Shown here piece by piece: positions 10,401-18,371 of a stretch of DNA of 64,000 bases. The position numbers and the translations under genes were made by a program. The stretch lies in assembly GCA_965208975.1 (NCBI GenBank), contig CBDBQH010000003.1:806001-870000 (forward strand), written 5' to 3'. This stretch comes from G963663315 sp965208975 (GTDB lineage Bacteria > Pseudomonadota > Gammaproteobacteria > Arenicellales > Poriferihabitantaceae). Within the stretch, counting starts at the first letter, position 1. Each line of letters begins with the position of its first letter. Below the pieces are notes generated by a model that saw nothing but the letters and a program-made list of their open reading frames with translations, was not told the DNA's origin and searched no databases.

Positions 10401-10809
10401 TGAGTGGCAACCCGCCCTCAATGGCCACCGAGCCCAGAAAGTTTCGATAGTTGTTGGTTGTTCTTACCTTGCGCTGCCACCGGCGCAGACCAGTTTCAAC
10501 AAGATAGCCTCTTTGATTGGGTGTAAGCCGAGAAACATCTGCTCCAAATGAACTGAATATGTCCTCCCATCTCCAATTGCCTGCATAGTGGCGACGCCAC
10601 CACTCTGCCCCGTAGATTACGAAAGCAAGACTAAATGAACTATCTTTCAAGGAATTATTAATACCTGTCTGATGATCAGCAATGTCGTTAAGGGAGGACT
10701 TCAGCATCTCAAACTCTTCATCCGTGACACGATATTGATAAAGAGGTCTACCATCCGGCTTCTCAATACCGGCCCGATGGAGTAGTTTGTCTCGCCATTC
10801 CAGTTTCAT
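7447..10809 (-). CDS. druH: Druantia type III accessory protein DruH-like
   Basis: This 1120-residue protein has no catalytic motif I can recognise. It is soluble, with no signal peptide or membrane span. It begins MKLEWRDKLLHRAGIEKPDG after a GAGGG ribosome site. It sits directly upstream of the giant helicase in the same operon, in the druH-druE order that defines Druantia type III, and its length is compatible with DruH. The name is therefore mainly from context plus size. The middle part (roughly residues 250-850) reads as beta-rich sequence and the C-terminal third as helical. It could instead be an unrelated helicase partner; a profile search with DruH models would settle this. Confidence 0.72.
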   Translation of the reverse strand: MKLEWRDKLLHRAGIEKPDGRPLYQYRVTDEEFEMLKSSLNDIADHQTGINNSLKDSSFSLAFVIYGAEWWRRHYAGNWRWEDIFSSFGADVSRLTPNQRGYLVETGLRRWQRKVRTTNNYRNFLGSVAIEGGLPLKQMAKASGWLHSTLGQITRRFVKLGEDGFEPGYVVRQYAHYLPQTYRREEVYEILGDMVSAAVSLKKTHDLISKDDPIMWLNRNVPEWREQFPLPVDDDAGNVILTEMVRTAVSSEQDINAVSIEGVRYLSGVSTGVLKLKYLLTAQRFYLLQGLFTETEQTDIPYRFQVEFFSQSGKTWRFADAYRVHWKGQPAIRMNNTELELSDEEAVDTIRMRFKYVGGSFLEREVGTEGLNKTVPWVFVKRGDRWQFAGQASQKLKADRAVVWVPFELDAQYESGGLPHKIGEDSSGIFFESDKNLIISNTEDHEDQYIVKVNQDEETAVEYLLLGKRLNYVCLPSEVFIGKPELLVVNKITGERRKVSANRIRTRAVRSGLMPWRTLTDTPPGVHELQVLDDDMIMYRKRIGFLPEGMCIQHKSGASPMDGSIKIDCMSGWQAACLNSTVRYHTENKDGLLELTLSASQPPPADIEIEFCCDDALYPIRATVPYPSKGAIFVDPKGTQSSASSDLFLDALHGYRIRFFAGHRRRSTNILIRLGLIDSDLPDTRDLYIEFNPLLSGSVVDLPLVDFLTDIRELLAISKNLDACVKFTLLYGGQELVNLRIQRFRVVIEPDRTTGEVALPPNVLSDFDIDELSSIKLEAMRLSQPEQVPLLLESRTTQGVERGVWEFSPESRSPGPWLIYPAENSGALARPLLWNVPGHQPSTNIKSIHAAVYIDDPQKRQEAFQKLFLEMAMDHTHSGWGYLSCLWKKYQHLPLTSFDVWKATLSNTDLLAAMVIHLEMEPATLERLQEEMPVLWELIPISTWERILKAYRDNLNIVIDDEIVTTLLRDRIEQIAELNDAMGTVAKIIKQRVLNEPDNELDVMKQPNAEQITVGLIANEHQILLQRQSDTQWPELLKGEIEQKWSNLPGSLSRLIQGDQYHRATVVHLPFVLAYRLFLDSEDLEAPTHIFKYRRLKQFDEDWYNATFNFACGYWSQQHR

Positions 10810-10847
10810 CGTGCTTAACCCTCTGTGTTATCTACCAACATCATTAA

Positions 10848-11096
10848 GTGCTGTTTTCCTGGAAATTTTTCTTCATTGTAGTTTTATCTGTCAACGGGGT
10901 CTCAGTCTTGAAACATGCAAGCCAGATTCTTGACCAAACCAAATCTGAACACAACCCCATTGCCGAAAACAACACCCGCTACCGCTACCGCATTGACAAA
11001 CGCAGAAGCGAGGTAATCGATCTGGCATCTCACAATGAAGCTGAAATTGAGATTGGCATTCAAGCCCTGGAGTCTTCTATCTCGGCTTATGAGTGA
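10848..11096 (+). CDS. Small membrane-anchored protein of unknown function
   Basis: This 82-residue frame starts with GTG at 10848 and has an N-terminal hydrophobic stretch (FSWKFFFIVVLSVNGVSVL). A polar tail follows, ending VIDLASHNEAEIEIGI and then LESSISAYE. The tail is repeated at 314-398 beside the left toxin-antitoxin copy. The stop overlaps the ATG at 11089 that opens the truncated antitoxin, so the two frames touch. I do not recognise the family. No clear ribosome site precedes the GTG, so the start is uncertain. It may be a recombination by-product rather than an intact gene. Confidence 0.4.
   Translation: MLFSWKFFFIVVLSVNGVSVLKHASQILDQTKSEHNPIAENNTRYRYRIDKRRSEVIDLASHNEAEIEIGIQALESSISAYE
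11006..11090 (+). repeat. Direct repeat a, right copy
   Basis: This is the partner of 314-398 (85 bases, one mismatch by eye). Here it runs into repeat b with only four bases between them, so the antitoxin promoter and start codon present in the left copy are missing. Confidence 0.85.
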
Positions 11097-11283
11097 AGCG
11101 ATCCGCGAGTATGTTGAACGTGAGGAGGCAAAGGAACGTTTCAAACAGGATGCGTTGACATCCTGGGCCGCTTATCAGGAAACCGGAAAACATCTGACCG
11201 GACAGGAAGTACGCGATTGGCTGAATACCTGGGGCGCCGACAAGGAAACCGAAGCCCCCCGTGCCACGAGTAATTATTACTGA
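11089..11283 (+). pseudogene. N-terminally truncated antitoxin copy
   Basis: MSEAIREYVEREEAKERFKQ and onward matches residues 32-85 of the antitoxin at 536-808. The beta strand and first helix of the ribbon-helix-helix fold are lost, and with them the DNA-binding half. The toxin-binding tail remains, so it could still act as an anti-toxin fragment if translated. The promoter region is absent. The reading frame ends PRATSNYY because one C is missing compared with the left copy. Confidence 0.7.
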
Positions 11284-11428
11284 ACACGCAGCGAGGGGGT
11301 TGGAACGTTGCAGGCGTTTTCTGGCAGAAAAGAACCCTCGGGCAGCCAGACGTGCCGCTCAAGCTATTGGGCGACAATTCACGCTTCTGGAAACAAATCC
11401 GGATATCGGCAGGCCACTGGCCGACCAT
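11095..11428 (+). repeat. Direct repeat b, right copy
   Basis: This is the partner of 629-963 (334 versus 335 bases). It ends abruptly inside the toxin gene. Homologous recombination between the two b copies would excise about 10.5 kb carrying druE and druH and would restore one intact toxin-antitoxin locus. Confidence 0.85.
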
Positions 11429-11430
11429 TT
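11261..11430 (+). pseudogene. 3'-truncated RelE/ParE toxin copy
   Basis: The first 55 residues match the toxin at 796-1089 (VPRVIITEHAARGLERC to NPDIGRPLADH). The frame then runs into unrelated sequence opposite the next gene, until a stop at 11584. The C-terminal strands holding the family's active-site and conserved Tyr/Arg region (GYIALYRY, ALRHQKEAG) are missing, so the product should be inactive. Confidence 0.75.
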
Positions 11431-11481
11431 TCAGGATAACCCGCTATCAATCCCGGTCTGTTCCTGTTTCTATGTTCGGCC

Positions 11482-11697
11482 TTACCCGCAACCCTTCACC
11501 CGCAACCCTTCCACCACGCCGGACAAATGCCCCACTTGTTGCGTAAGCTGGTTAATCTGCTGGTTTACCTGTTGGGCAAGCTGATTCACCTGTTGCCGTA
11601 GCTCGGCAATATCCCGGCTCTGGCGATTGCTGGCCGGGACAAGTATTCCGGCCAATGCCAAGCCTACCCCGATAATCGCGTATAACTCTGGTGTCAT
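11482..11697 (-). CDS. Small membrane-anchored coiled-coil protein
   Basis: This is a 71-residue protein: MTPELYAIIGVGLALAGILV, one membrane helix (about residues 5-22), then a Gln/Leu-rich heptad segment (LRQQVNQLAQQVNQQINQLT) typical of a short coiled coil, ending GLRVKGCG. A longer frame reaches 11955, but the ATG at 11697 gives the usual layout of such proteins and the upstream part has no plausible domain. Small proteins of this type occur in many proteobacteria without known function. It lies opposite the tail of the truncated toxin. Confidence 0.6.
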   Translation of the reverse strand: MTPELYAIIGVGLALAGILVPASNRQSRDIAELRQQVNQLAQQVNQQINQLTQQVGHLSGVVEGLRVKGCG

Positions 11698-12067
11698 GGT
11701 TGGTTTCTCTGATTGTTTCAATGTTCGGACTATACCACCATTCCCGGAATCCTGCCATCCGAGGATTTCATTACCCAAATTCCGTTCTTCTTGCCGTCTA
11801 CAATCGGGCCTGTTGCAGTTCCCGCTTGGTAGGTTGATAGTTACTGTTCCTGTGTATGCCCCGCAATGTTGATACTTGGCAAGGTCACCTTGTCCAGCCT
11901 GACGCGCTGTCGGTAAAGGCATTTCTGCCACGCTGGAGAAGATACACGGACACACCCCATATCGCTACCAATAAACGACACCGAAAATATGCTATCTTCC
12001 GCAAATACAATATCTTGAAACAAAATTCTGCCGAAGGTTCAGTTCAGCAAGAATTGAGGGTAGTCGT
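11698..12067. other. 370 bases with no recognisable gene
   Basis: Short frames here have no domain signals. The only supported element is the GAGGG ribosome site at about 12056-12060 serving the next gene. A promoter for the coiled-coil gene (minus) and for the helicase fusion (plus) is expected, but I cannot place either convincingly. Confidence 0.4.
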
Positions 12068-15000
12068 TTGCGTAATCCACACAATATCCGGGACGTTCCA
12101 CCACATACCGGAGACGAACCGGGTGCATTGGCATCGGAGGAAAAACCTTTTCAGCCCGGTTGCATCTCACTTGACCTTGAAGTCAGCAAGAAAGACGCTC
12201 GCATCCTCGCCTTTGGCGCTGTCCGCGGGGATACCGGAGAACGCCTGATTCATTCTGGCAAGGGTCTTTCGTCTGCGCTGCCCCGGCTTGATGATCTGGC
12301 GGACGGAGCTTCCTTCGTTCTGGGGCACAATCTGATCGTATTCGACCTCCCCCACTTGGCCGCGGCCAAACCCGACCTGCGTCTCCTGAAACTACCGGCG
12401 GTAGACACCCTGAGACTCAGCCCTCTCGCGTTTCCCCGCAAGCCCTATCACCCCCTGGTCAAGCACTATCAGGACGGCCGACTCAAGCGCGTCCAGGTGA
12501 ACAACCCGGAACTGGACGCGCGTCTCGCGCTTGAGGTTTTCGGCGACCAGTGGAAAGCGTTGCGGGAAGCCCGCAAAGCCGCGCCGGACCTGCTGGCAGC
12601 CTGGCACTGGCTGACTACGCCAGAACCTCAAGGAATGGATCGCGCTCTCGACGAACTCTTTTCCGATATCCGGCGCTCTCACCGCCCTTCTGATACCGAA
12701 GCCCGCTCAAACATAGCCCGGCGACTGGAAGGCGTCGCCTGCCAACTTCAGGGCAGAGAGATTACGGCACAAGCGGAAAAATACGGATGGGCGCTGGCTT
12801 ACGCACTGGCCTGGCTGTCGGTTGCCGGCGGCGACTCGGTCATGCCGCCCTGGGTGCGCCACCAGTTCCCGCAAGCTGGACATCTGGTGCGTCGCCTCAG
12901 GAATGTTGCCTGTATTGACCCTGCATGTGACTGGTGCCGTGAGCGGCACGATGCGCGCAAGGAGTTGAAGCGCTGGTTCGGCTTTGACGATTTTCGCCCC
13001 GAACCTGCGGATGATGACGGACGCCCCTTGCAGCAGTCCATTGTTGAAGCGGCGATGGCCGGGAAACATGTGCTGGGGATTCTGCCCACGGGTACTGGCA
13101 AATCACTGTGTTACCAGATTCCGGCGTTGTCGCGCTACGACAAGACCGGCGCCTTGACGGTAGTAATTTCCCCTCTGGTCGCGCTGATGGCGGATCAGGT
13201 GGCAGGCATGGAGAAGAGCGGAATCGGCTCGTGTGTGACCGTCAACGGGATGTTGTCGATGCCGGAGCGAGCCGATGCGCTGGACCGGGTGCGGCTGGGG
13301 GGCGCCGGCATCCTGATCATCTCGCCGGAGCAGCTTCGCGTCCGCTCATTGCGCCAGGCGCTGGAGCAACGCGAAATCGGCGCCTGGGTACTGGACGAAG
13401 CGCACTGCCTGTCGCGGTGGGGACATGATTTCAGACCCGATTATCGGTACGTGGGCCGCTTCATCCGGGAAAAGGCGGGTAAGGAGCCGATACCACCGAT
13501 ACTGTGCCTGACCGCGACCGCCAAGCCGGATGTGGTGGATGACATCCAGCGGCATTTTCGGGACAAGCTGGCGCTCGATCTGATCGTTTTCGACGGCGGA
13601 ACGAAGCGTGACAACCTGATATTTGAGGTGATTCCGACCTCAACAGACAAGAAATTTCACGATATTTACCAAATTCTGGCGGAGTACTTGCCGCCAGCAG
13701 CGCCGGGCGGCGTAATCATCTACTGTGCAACGCGGAAAACCAGCGAGGAGGTTGCCGAATACCTTCAATTAAAGGAAGTGGCGGCGGAATATTACCACGC
13801 AGGGCTACCGCCGGAGACTCGGAAGGATGTACAACATCGCTTCATAGACGGCGAGATTCGCGTCATTGCGGCGACCAACGCCTTCGGTATGGGGATCGAT
13901 AAGCCGGACGTGCGGCTGGTGATACACGCCGACATTCCGGGCTCTCTGGAGAACTACCTTCAGGAGGCCGGACGAGCCGGACGGGATCGTGAAACAGCGC
14001 GTTGCGTATTGTTGTATACGCCGGATGATGTCGAACGTCAGTTCGGCATGTCGGCCTACTCACGACTCACCTGGGCAGAAATACACGGCATTCTCCGGGC
14101 GCTCCGCAATCTGGATCGGAAAAAGCGGTTCGCTGGTGAGGTAGTTGCCACAGCGGGCGAGATTCTCGGTGAAGATGAGGACAAGGCATTCAATCAAGAC
14201 GGAGTCACCGACGATACCCGCGTGCGCACCGCTGTCTCCTGGCTGGAAGAAACAGAACTCCTGACCCGGGAAGAAAACTTCGTCCAGTTGTTCCCGTCCT
14301 CTCTGCGGGTAAGCTCGGTCGAGGAAGCGGAGAAACGGCTCGCAAAAGCGGACATCCAGCGTCCTTATCACGATCAATTGCTGCATATCGCCCAAACTCT
14401 GATTGAGGCGGACGCTGACGAAGGCGTCACCACAGACGAATTGATGGGAGTGTCTGGCTTGAGTCCGGAAGATGTTCGCAAGGCGCTGTACGATCTCGAA
14501 CGGCTCGGCATCTCGAATAATGACACGGCGCTGACCGCGTTCGTTCATGTCGGCGTGAAGCGCTCCTCCGTCAAGCGTCTGGAGGAAGCGGAAGCGCTGG
14601 AGACTGCCCTGATCGCCCACATGCGTGAGACAGCGCCGGATCAGGGTAAGGGAGATACTTCGTCCCTGCATTTGCGTATTGCCGCCCAGATCCTGCGGAA
14701 TCAGGGGTTGTCCAACCCCCTGCCGGAGTATTTGTGGCGCATCATTCGCGGTATCGCTTATGACGGCCGCGGCGAGGGCGGCGCTGCGGGCAGCCTGACT
14801 GTACGCAAGCAGGACGCGGAGATAGTGTGGGTCACTCTGCAACGGGAATGGCAGGCGCTGGATAAAACCGCCCGGCTGCGCCGAGACGGAGCCAGACTCC
14901 TTCTGGAACATCTGGTCGGCTGTCTTCCTCCCGGTAGCCGGGGGACGGATCTGCTGGCCGAGACCACACTTGGCAAGCTGTTGCAAACGATTGAGTCGGA

Positions 15001-17275
15001 TCTGGTTTTGAAGAGCACGGTCAGGGACACCTCCAGATTGCTGGACCGCGCCCTGCTATGGCTGCATGAACTGGATGTGATTCGCCTCAACAAGGGGCTG
15101 GCGGTATTCCGTCCGGCCATGACAATCCGCCTGGAGGAACATCAGAAAAGACGCGGTTTCGCGAAAGCGGACTTCGAGCCTCTTGCACTTCACTATCAAG
15201 GGCAAGTCCTGCAAATCCACGTTATGGTGGAGTTCGCGAAGCGCGGCCTGGATGCCATCAGTGATGCAATGCGTCTGGCCATGGACTACTTTGCACTGCC
15301 TGAGGAAAAATTTCTGGCGCGCTGGCTACCCGGACGGGACAAGGATATTGGCCGGCAAACTACTCCCGAATCCTGGCGCGCGATCGTCGAGAGCCTGAAA
15401 AACCCGATCCAGCAAAGAATTGTCGCCGATAAGCGAGAGCAGATCAATGCGCTGATACTCGCTGGCCCCGGCTCCGGCAAGACTCGCGTACTGGTACACC
15501 GCATCGCCTGGCTGATACGCGCGAAAAGAGAGAACGCCCGCACAATACTGGCCCTGGCGTACAACCGTCACGCTGCCATTGATATCCGGCGGCGACTTGT
15601 GGAATTGATCGGTGATGACGCTCGCGGAGTGACCGTACTCACCTGCCATGCTTTGGCGATGCGACTGACCGGATTCAGCTTCACCAATCGCGCGGAAAAT
15701 CCCGACGATGAAATGTTCCGGGAAGTGGTCCGTCATGCGGTCAAGTTACTGCGCGGCGAGGACCTGTTTCCAGAGGAAGCGGATGAACAGCGCGAACGTC
15801 TGTTGGCAGGGTTTCGCTGGATCCTGATGGATGAATATCAGGACATCGGCCCGGATCAGTACGATCTGATATCCGCCCTGGCCGGGCGAACACTCGGAGA
15901 TGACGCCGGCAAGCTGACACTATTCGCGGTCGGTGATGACGATCAGAATATCTACGCCTTCAATGGCGCGTCGGTGGAATTTATCCGGCGATTCGAGACG
16001 GATTACGGACCGAAACCGACTTACCTGATTGAGAACTATCGCTCTACGGCACACATTGTGGCAGCCGCCAACGCAGTAATCGAACCAGCGCGGGAGCGGA
16101 TGAAGGCTGGCCATCCGGCCCGTATCAATCGAGCGCGGAGGCAGGATCTTCAGGGCGGGCTATGGGAAAAACTTGACTCCGTTTCGCGAGGACGTGTACA
16201 AATCCTGCCAGCCGGACAGAACCCGGTCTCGCAAGCGCAATCCGTCATGATGGAATTTCAGCGCCTCGCGAGGATTGCGCCGGACTGGGACTGGTCTCGC
16301 TGTGCGGTCATCGCGCGCGAGTGGGAGTATCTGGCTCCGGTACGCGCGTTCTGTGAGTTGCATAACATCCCCTCGCAGATGGGCAACGAGGAAATTCCGG
16401 GATTCTGGCAACTACGTGAAACCCGGACGCTGGTGGAGTGGTTGCGCGGACTCAACCCCGCAATCATCGACAGCCTGACTCTGCGTGACTGGATAAAAGC
16501 GCTGCCATCCGGCTCGTGGAACAACCTGCTGCAACAGGCAATAGAGGAACATGAACTGGAAACCGATGGAGCAGAAATACCGGTCAACCATTTCATTGAG
16601 TGGCTGGCAGAATGGGGACGCGAGATACGCCGTCGCCAGCATGGCTTGCTGCTGTTGACCGGACACCGCGCCAAGGGGCTGGAATTCGACCATGTGACCG
16701 TGCTGGACGGCGGTTGGGAACGTATCGGCGCCAACGAGGACCCGGATGCCCCGCGCCGACTGTACTATGTAGCGATGACGCGGGCGCGGCAAACTCTCAC
16801 ACTCGCGCGCTTTCAGGAACCTCATAAATTTTTGGAAGCGTTGTCCGGCAATCGTTCGGTAATGCGGCGCGAGCTGGTCGATCTTCCACTCGCCCCGAAG
16901 GAGCTGGGTTATCGTTACATCCGCACCCGTCTTAAGAATGTGGACCTGGGTTTTGCCGGAAGACGCAGTGACCGCCATCCGGTTCACCGCTCCATTGCCG
17001 CGCTATCGCCCGGTGACTCACTGGACACTCGCATTGGCAATCAGGGGCGTTGGGAGCTGCTGGATCGAACGGGCACAATCGTGGGACGCCTCGCCAACAG
17101 CTTCAAGCCACCTGCTGGCACACACTACCGATCCGCCGAAGTATTAGCCGTCATCGGCTGGAACCGGGAAATCACGCCCCCTGAGTATCGTGAACAAGTC
17201 CAATGTGATTCCTGGGAGGTCGTGATACCTGAGATCGTGTTCGAACCGGACACACAGAAATCCGGTTATCGCTGA
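12068..17275 (+). CDS. Exonuclease-like/RecQ/UvrD fusion helicase
   Basis: This 1735-residue multidomain protein has four parts. Residues about 32-160 resemble a DEDD 3'-5' exonuclease (SLDLEVS with D36/E38, GHNLIVFDLPHL with D93, and LDARLAL with D150). A short Cys cluster (C282, C287, C290) follows. The RecQ helicase part holds ILPTGTGKSLCYQ (Walker A, about 338-350), DEAHCLSRWGHDFR (about 443) and QEAGRAGRDRE (about 632). The C-terminal UvrD/SF1 helicase holds LAGPGSGKTRVL (about 1134), DEYQDIGPDQ, GDDDQNIYAFNG, HRAKGLEFDHV and YYVAMTRARQ (about 1565). The start is TTG at 12068 with GAGGG seven bases upstream. Fused RecQ-UvrD proteins occur in bacteria, often in defence neighbourhoods. It probably processes DNA ends or foreign DNA, and its position beside Druantia and toxin-antitoxin genes supports a defence role by inference only. 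Confidence 0.85.
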   Translation: MRNPHNIRDVPPHTGDEPGALASEEKPFQPGCISLDLEVSKKDARILAFGAVRGDTGERLIHSGKGLSSALPRLDDLADGASFVLGHNLIVFDLPHLAAAKPDLRLLKLPAVDTLRLSPLAFPRKPYHPLVKHYQDGRLKRVQVNNPELDARLALEVFGDQWKALREARKAAPDLLAAWHWLTTPEPQGMDRALDELFSDIRRSHRPSDTEARSNIARRLEGVACQLQGREITAQAEKYGWALAYALAWLSVAGGDSVMPPWVRHQFPQAGHLVRRLRNVACIDPACDWCRERHDARKELKRWFGFDDFRPEPADDDGRPLQQSIVEAAMAGKHVLGILPTGTGKSLCYQIPALSRYDKTGALTVVISPLVALMADQVAGMEKSGIGSCVTVNGMLSMPERADALDRVRLGGAGILIISPEQLRVRSLRQALEQREIGAWVLDEAHCLSRWGHDFRPDYRYVGRFIREKAGKEPIPPILCLTATAKPDVVDDIQRHFRDKLALDLIVFDGGTKRDNLIFEVIPTSTDKKFHDIYQILAEYLPPAAPGGVIIYCATRKTSEEVAEYLQLKEVAAEYYHAGLPPETRKDVQHRFIDGEIRVIAATNAFGMGIDKPDVRLVIHADIPGSLENYLQEAGRAGRDRETARCVLLYTPDDVERQFGMSAYSRLTWAEIHGILRALRNLDRKKRFAGEVVATAGEILGEDEDKAFNQDGVTDDTRVRTAVSWLEETELLTREENFVQLFPSSLRVSSVEEAEKRLAKADIQRPYHDQLLHIAQTLIEADADEGVTTDELMGVSGLSPEDVRKALYDLERLGISNNDTALTAFVHVGVKRSSVKRLEEAEALETALIAHMRETAPDQGKGDTSSLHLRIAAQILRNQGLSNPLPEYLWRIIRGIAYDGRGEGGAAGSLTVRKQDAEIVWVTLQREWQALDKTARLRRDGARLLLEHLVGCLPPGSRGTDLLAETTLGKLLQTIESDLVLKSTVRDTSRLLDRALLWLHELDVIRLNKGLAVFRPAMTIRLEEHQKRRGFAKADFEPLALHYQGQVLQIHVMVEFAKRGLDAISDAMRLAMDYFALPEEKFLARWLPGRDKDIGRQTTPESWRAIVESLKNPIQQRIVADKREQINALILAGPGSGKTRVLVHRIAWLIRAKRENARTILALAYNRHAAIDIRRRLVELIGDDARGVTVLTCHALAMRLTGFSFTNRAENPDDEMFREVVRHAVKLLRGEDLFPEEADEQRERLLAGFRWILMDEYQDIGPDQYDLISALAGRTLGDDAGKLTLFAVGDDDQNIYAFNGASVEFIRRFETDYGPKPTYLIENYRSTAHIVAAANAVIEPARERMKAGHPARINRARRQDLQGGLWEKLDSVSRGRVQILPAGQNPVSQAQSVMMEFQRLARIAPDWDWSRCAVIAREWEYLAPVRAFCELHNIPSQMGNEEIPGFWQLRETRTLVEWLRGLNPAIIDSLTLRDWIKALPSGSWNNLLQQAIEEHELETDGAEIPVNHFIEWLAEWGREIRRRQHGLLLLTGHRAKGLEFDHVTVLDGGWERIGANEDPDAPRRLYYVAMTRARQTLTLARFQEPHKFLEALSGNRSVMRRELVDLPLAPKELGYRYIRTRLKNVDLGFAGRRSDRHPVHRSIAALSPGDSLDTRIGNQGRWELLDRTGTIVGRLANSFKPPAGTHYRSAEVLAVIGWNREITPPEYREQVQCDSWEVVIPEIVFEPDTQKSGYR

Positions 17276-17393
17276 ACCCTGTGCTATATAATCAGACATT
17301 CCTGTTTGTTGCTAACACCTTTTCAAAAAAGATGGCGTATGATAAATTACATCAATAATATGATTTTTCACATGTCCATTTGGAGGCCATTTC

Positions 17394-17639
17394 ATGAGCG
17401 TCACACGCAAAACAATCACCGTGACCGACCAGCAAGACGGCTGGATCAAGGCGCAGATTGCAGAGGGGAAATTCACCAATAACAGTGAGTATATCCGTGA
17501 TCTGATCCGTCGCGATCAAGCCGTAAACGCCGAAATTGAAACGATCCGTGCGGCGTTGATTGAGGCTGAGGAATCCGGCGAGCCGCAGCCTTTTGACGGC
17601 AACCTGTTTAAACAGGAAATGAAAGCAAAACATGGCTGA
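17394..17639 (+). CDS. parD: ParD-like antitoxin
   Basis: This 81-residue ribbon-helix-helix protein has KTITVTDQQDGWIKAQIAEG and then FTNNSEYIRDLIRRDQ, the standard ParD N-terminus. A helical toxin-binding tail follows (IETIRAALIEAEESGEPQPF). A strong GGAGG site lies seven bases before the ATG. It overlaps the ParE gene by eight bases. It would neutralise ParE and repress the operon. It is unrelated in sequence to the antitoxin at 536, so this is a second, independent module. Confidence 0.88.
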   Translation: MSVTRKTITVTDQQDGWIKAQIAEGKFTNNSEYIRDLIRRDQAVNAEIETIRAALIEAEESGEPQPFDGNLFKQEMKAKHG

Positions 17640-17922
17640 ATATCGCCTTGCACCGAAAGCAAGAGACGATATGGAGGCCGTATGGCGATTTTCATCGACC
17701 GAGTGGGACGCACGACAAACAGAACGTTATGTTAACAACCTGACAGATGCTTTTGCGTTTCTGGCGAACAATTTTGGAGTTGGCACAGCCTGCGACCATA
17801 TCCGTGAAGGCTACAGGCGATATCCGGTAAAGCGCCACACGGTTTATTATCGTAAAACCTCTTACGGCATTAAGGTTATGCGTGTTTTGCATAATCGGAT
17901 GCTTGCCTCACGACATTTTTGA
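17632..17922 (+). CDS. parE: ParE-like toxin
   Basis: This 96-residue RelE/ParE-superfamily toxin starts MAEYRLAPKARDDMEAVWRF. It has the family's central helices (QTERYVNNLTDAFAFLANN), the strand region GYRRYPVKRHTVYYRKT, and the C-terminal IKVMRVLHNRMLASRHF. ParE members poison DNA gyrase. It is translationally coupled to the antitoxin and is followed after 12 bases by the thioesterase gene, which may share the transcript. Length is normal and the gene looks intact. Confidence 0.88.
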   Translation: MAEYRLAPKARDDMEAVWRFSSTEWDARQTERYVNNLTDAFAFLANNFGVGTACDHIREGYRRYPVKRHTVYYRKTSYGIKVMRVLHNRMLASRHF

Positions 17923-17934
17923 ACGAACTGAATA

Positions 17935-18360
17935 ATGAAAAAACCACTGGAACCCGGCATCCAATTCGAGCACAGCTTCAGGCTTACGGAAGCGAAAATG
18001 GTGCCGGCGTTATACCCGGAAGCTCCTGAGTTCCAGGTCATGCCGGAGGTCTTCGCGACCGGATTCATGGTCGGATTCATGGAGTGGGCCTGTATGAACT
18101 CGGTCATTCCCTGCCTGGACTGGCCACGGCAGCAGACTGTCGGGACTCATGTCAATATGAGCCATCTGGCGGCGACACCGAGCGGGTTCACGGTAACCGC
18201 CAAAGTGGAGCTTGTGGAGGTAGATGGTCGACGGCTGAAATTCGAGGTGCGTGGTTACGATGATCTCGACCTGATTTGCCAGGGCACACACGAACGATTT
18301 ATCATCGACAGATCAAGGTTTGATCAGACTGTGGAGAAAAAACGTACAAAACTGGCCTGA
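17935..18360 (+). CDS. FlK-like hotdog thioesterase
   Basis: This 141-residue protein of the fluoroacetyl-CoA thioesterase-like hotdog family has Thr42 (FATGFMVGF) and Glu50 (FMEWACMN) at the positions of FlK's catalytic Thr42 and Glu50. A histidine at 72 (GTHVNMSHL) is a good match for the third catalytic residue. It should hydrolyse a short acyl-CoA; the substrate is unknown, and fluoroacetyl-CoA specificity should not be assumed. It sits just downstream of parDE and converges with the aminotransferase gene 11 bases away. Confidence 0.75.
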   Translation: MKKPLEPGIQFEHSFRLTEAKMVPALYPEAPEFQVMPEVFATGFMVGFMEWACMNSVIPCLDWPRQQTVGTHVNMSHLAATPSGFTVTAKVELVEVDGRRLKFEVRGYDDLDLICQGTHERFIIDRSRFDQTVEKKRTKLA

Positions 18361-18371
18361 TCTCGCGGAGC

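Noticed and set aside
1217..10809. DISARM system
   Set aside because: Helicase and DUF1998 are one protein here, and no methyltransferase or phospholipase-D gene is present; the druH-druE pair fits Druantia III better.
11698..11955. Extended 157-residue version of the coiled-coil gene
   Set aside because: The first 86 residues lack family character; the internal ATG at 11697 gives the normal helix plus coiled-coil form.
14060..14986. 308-residue minus-strand frame within the helicase fusion
   Set aside because: It is the antisense shadow of a strong, motif-bearing coding sequence.
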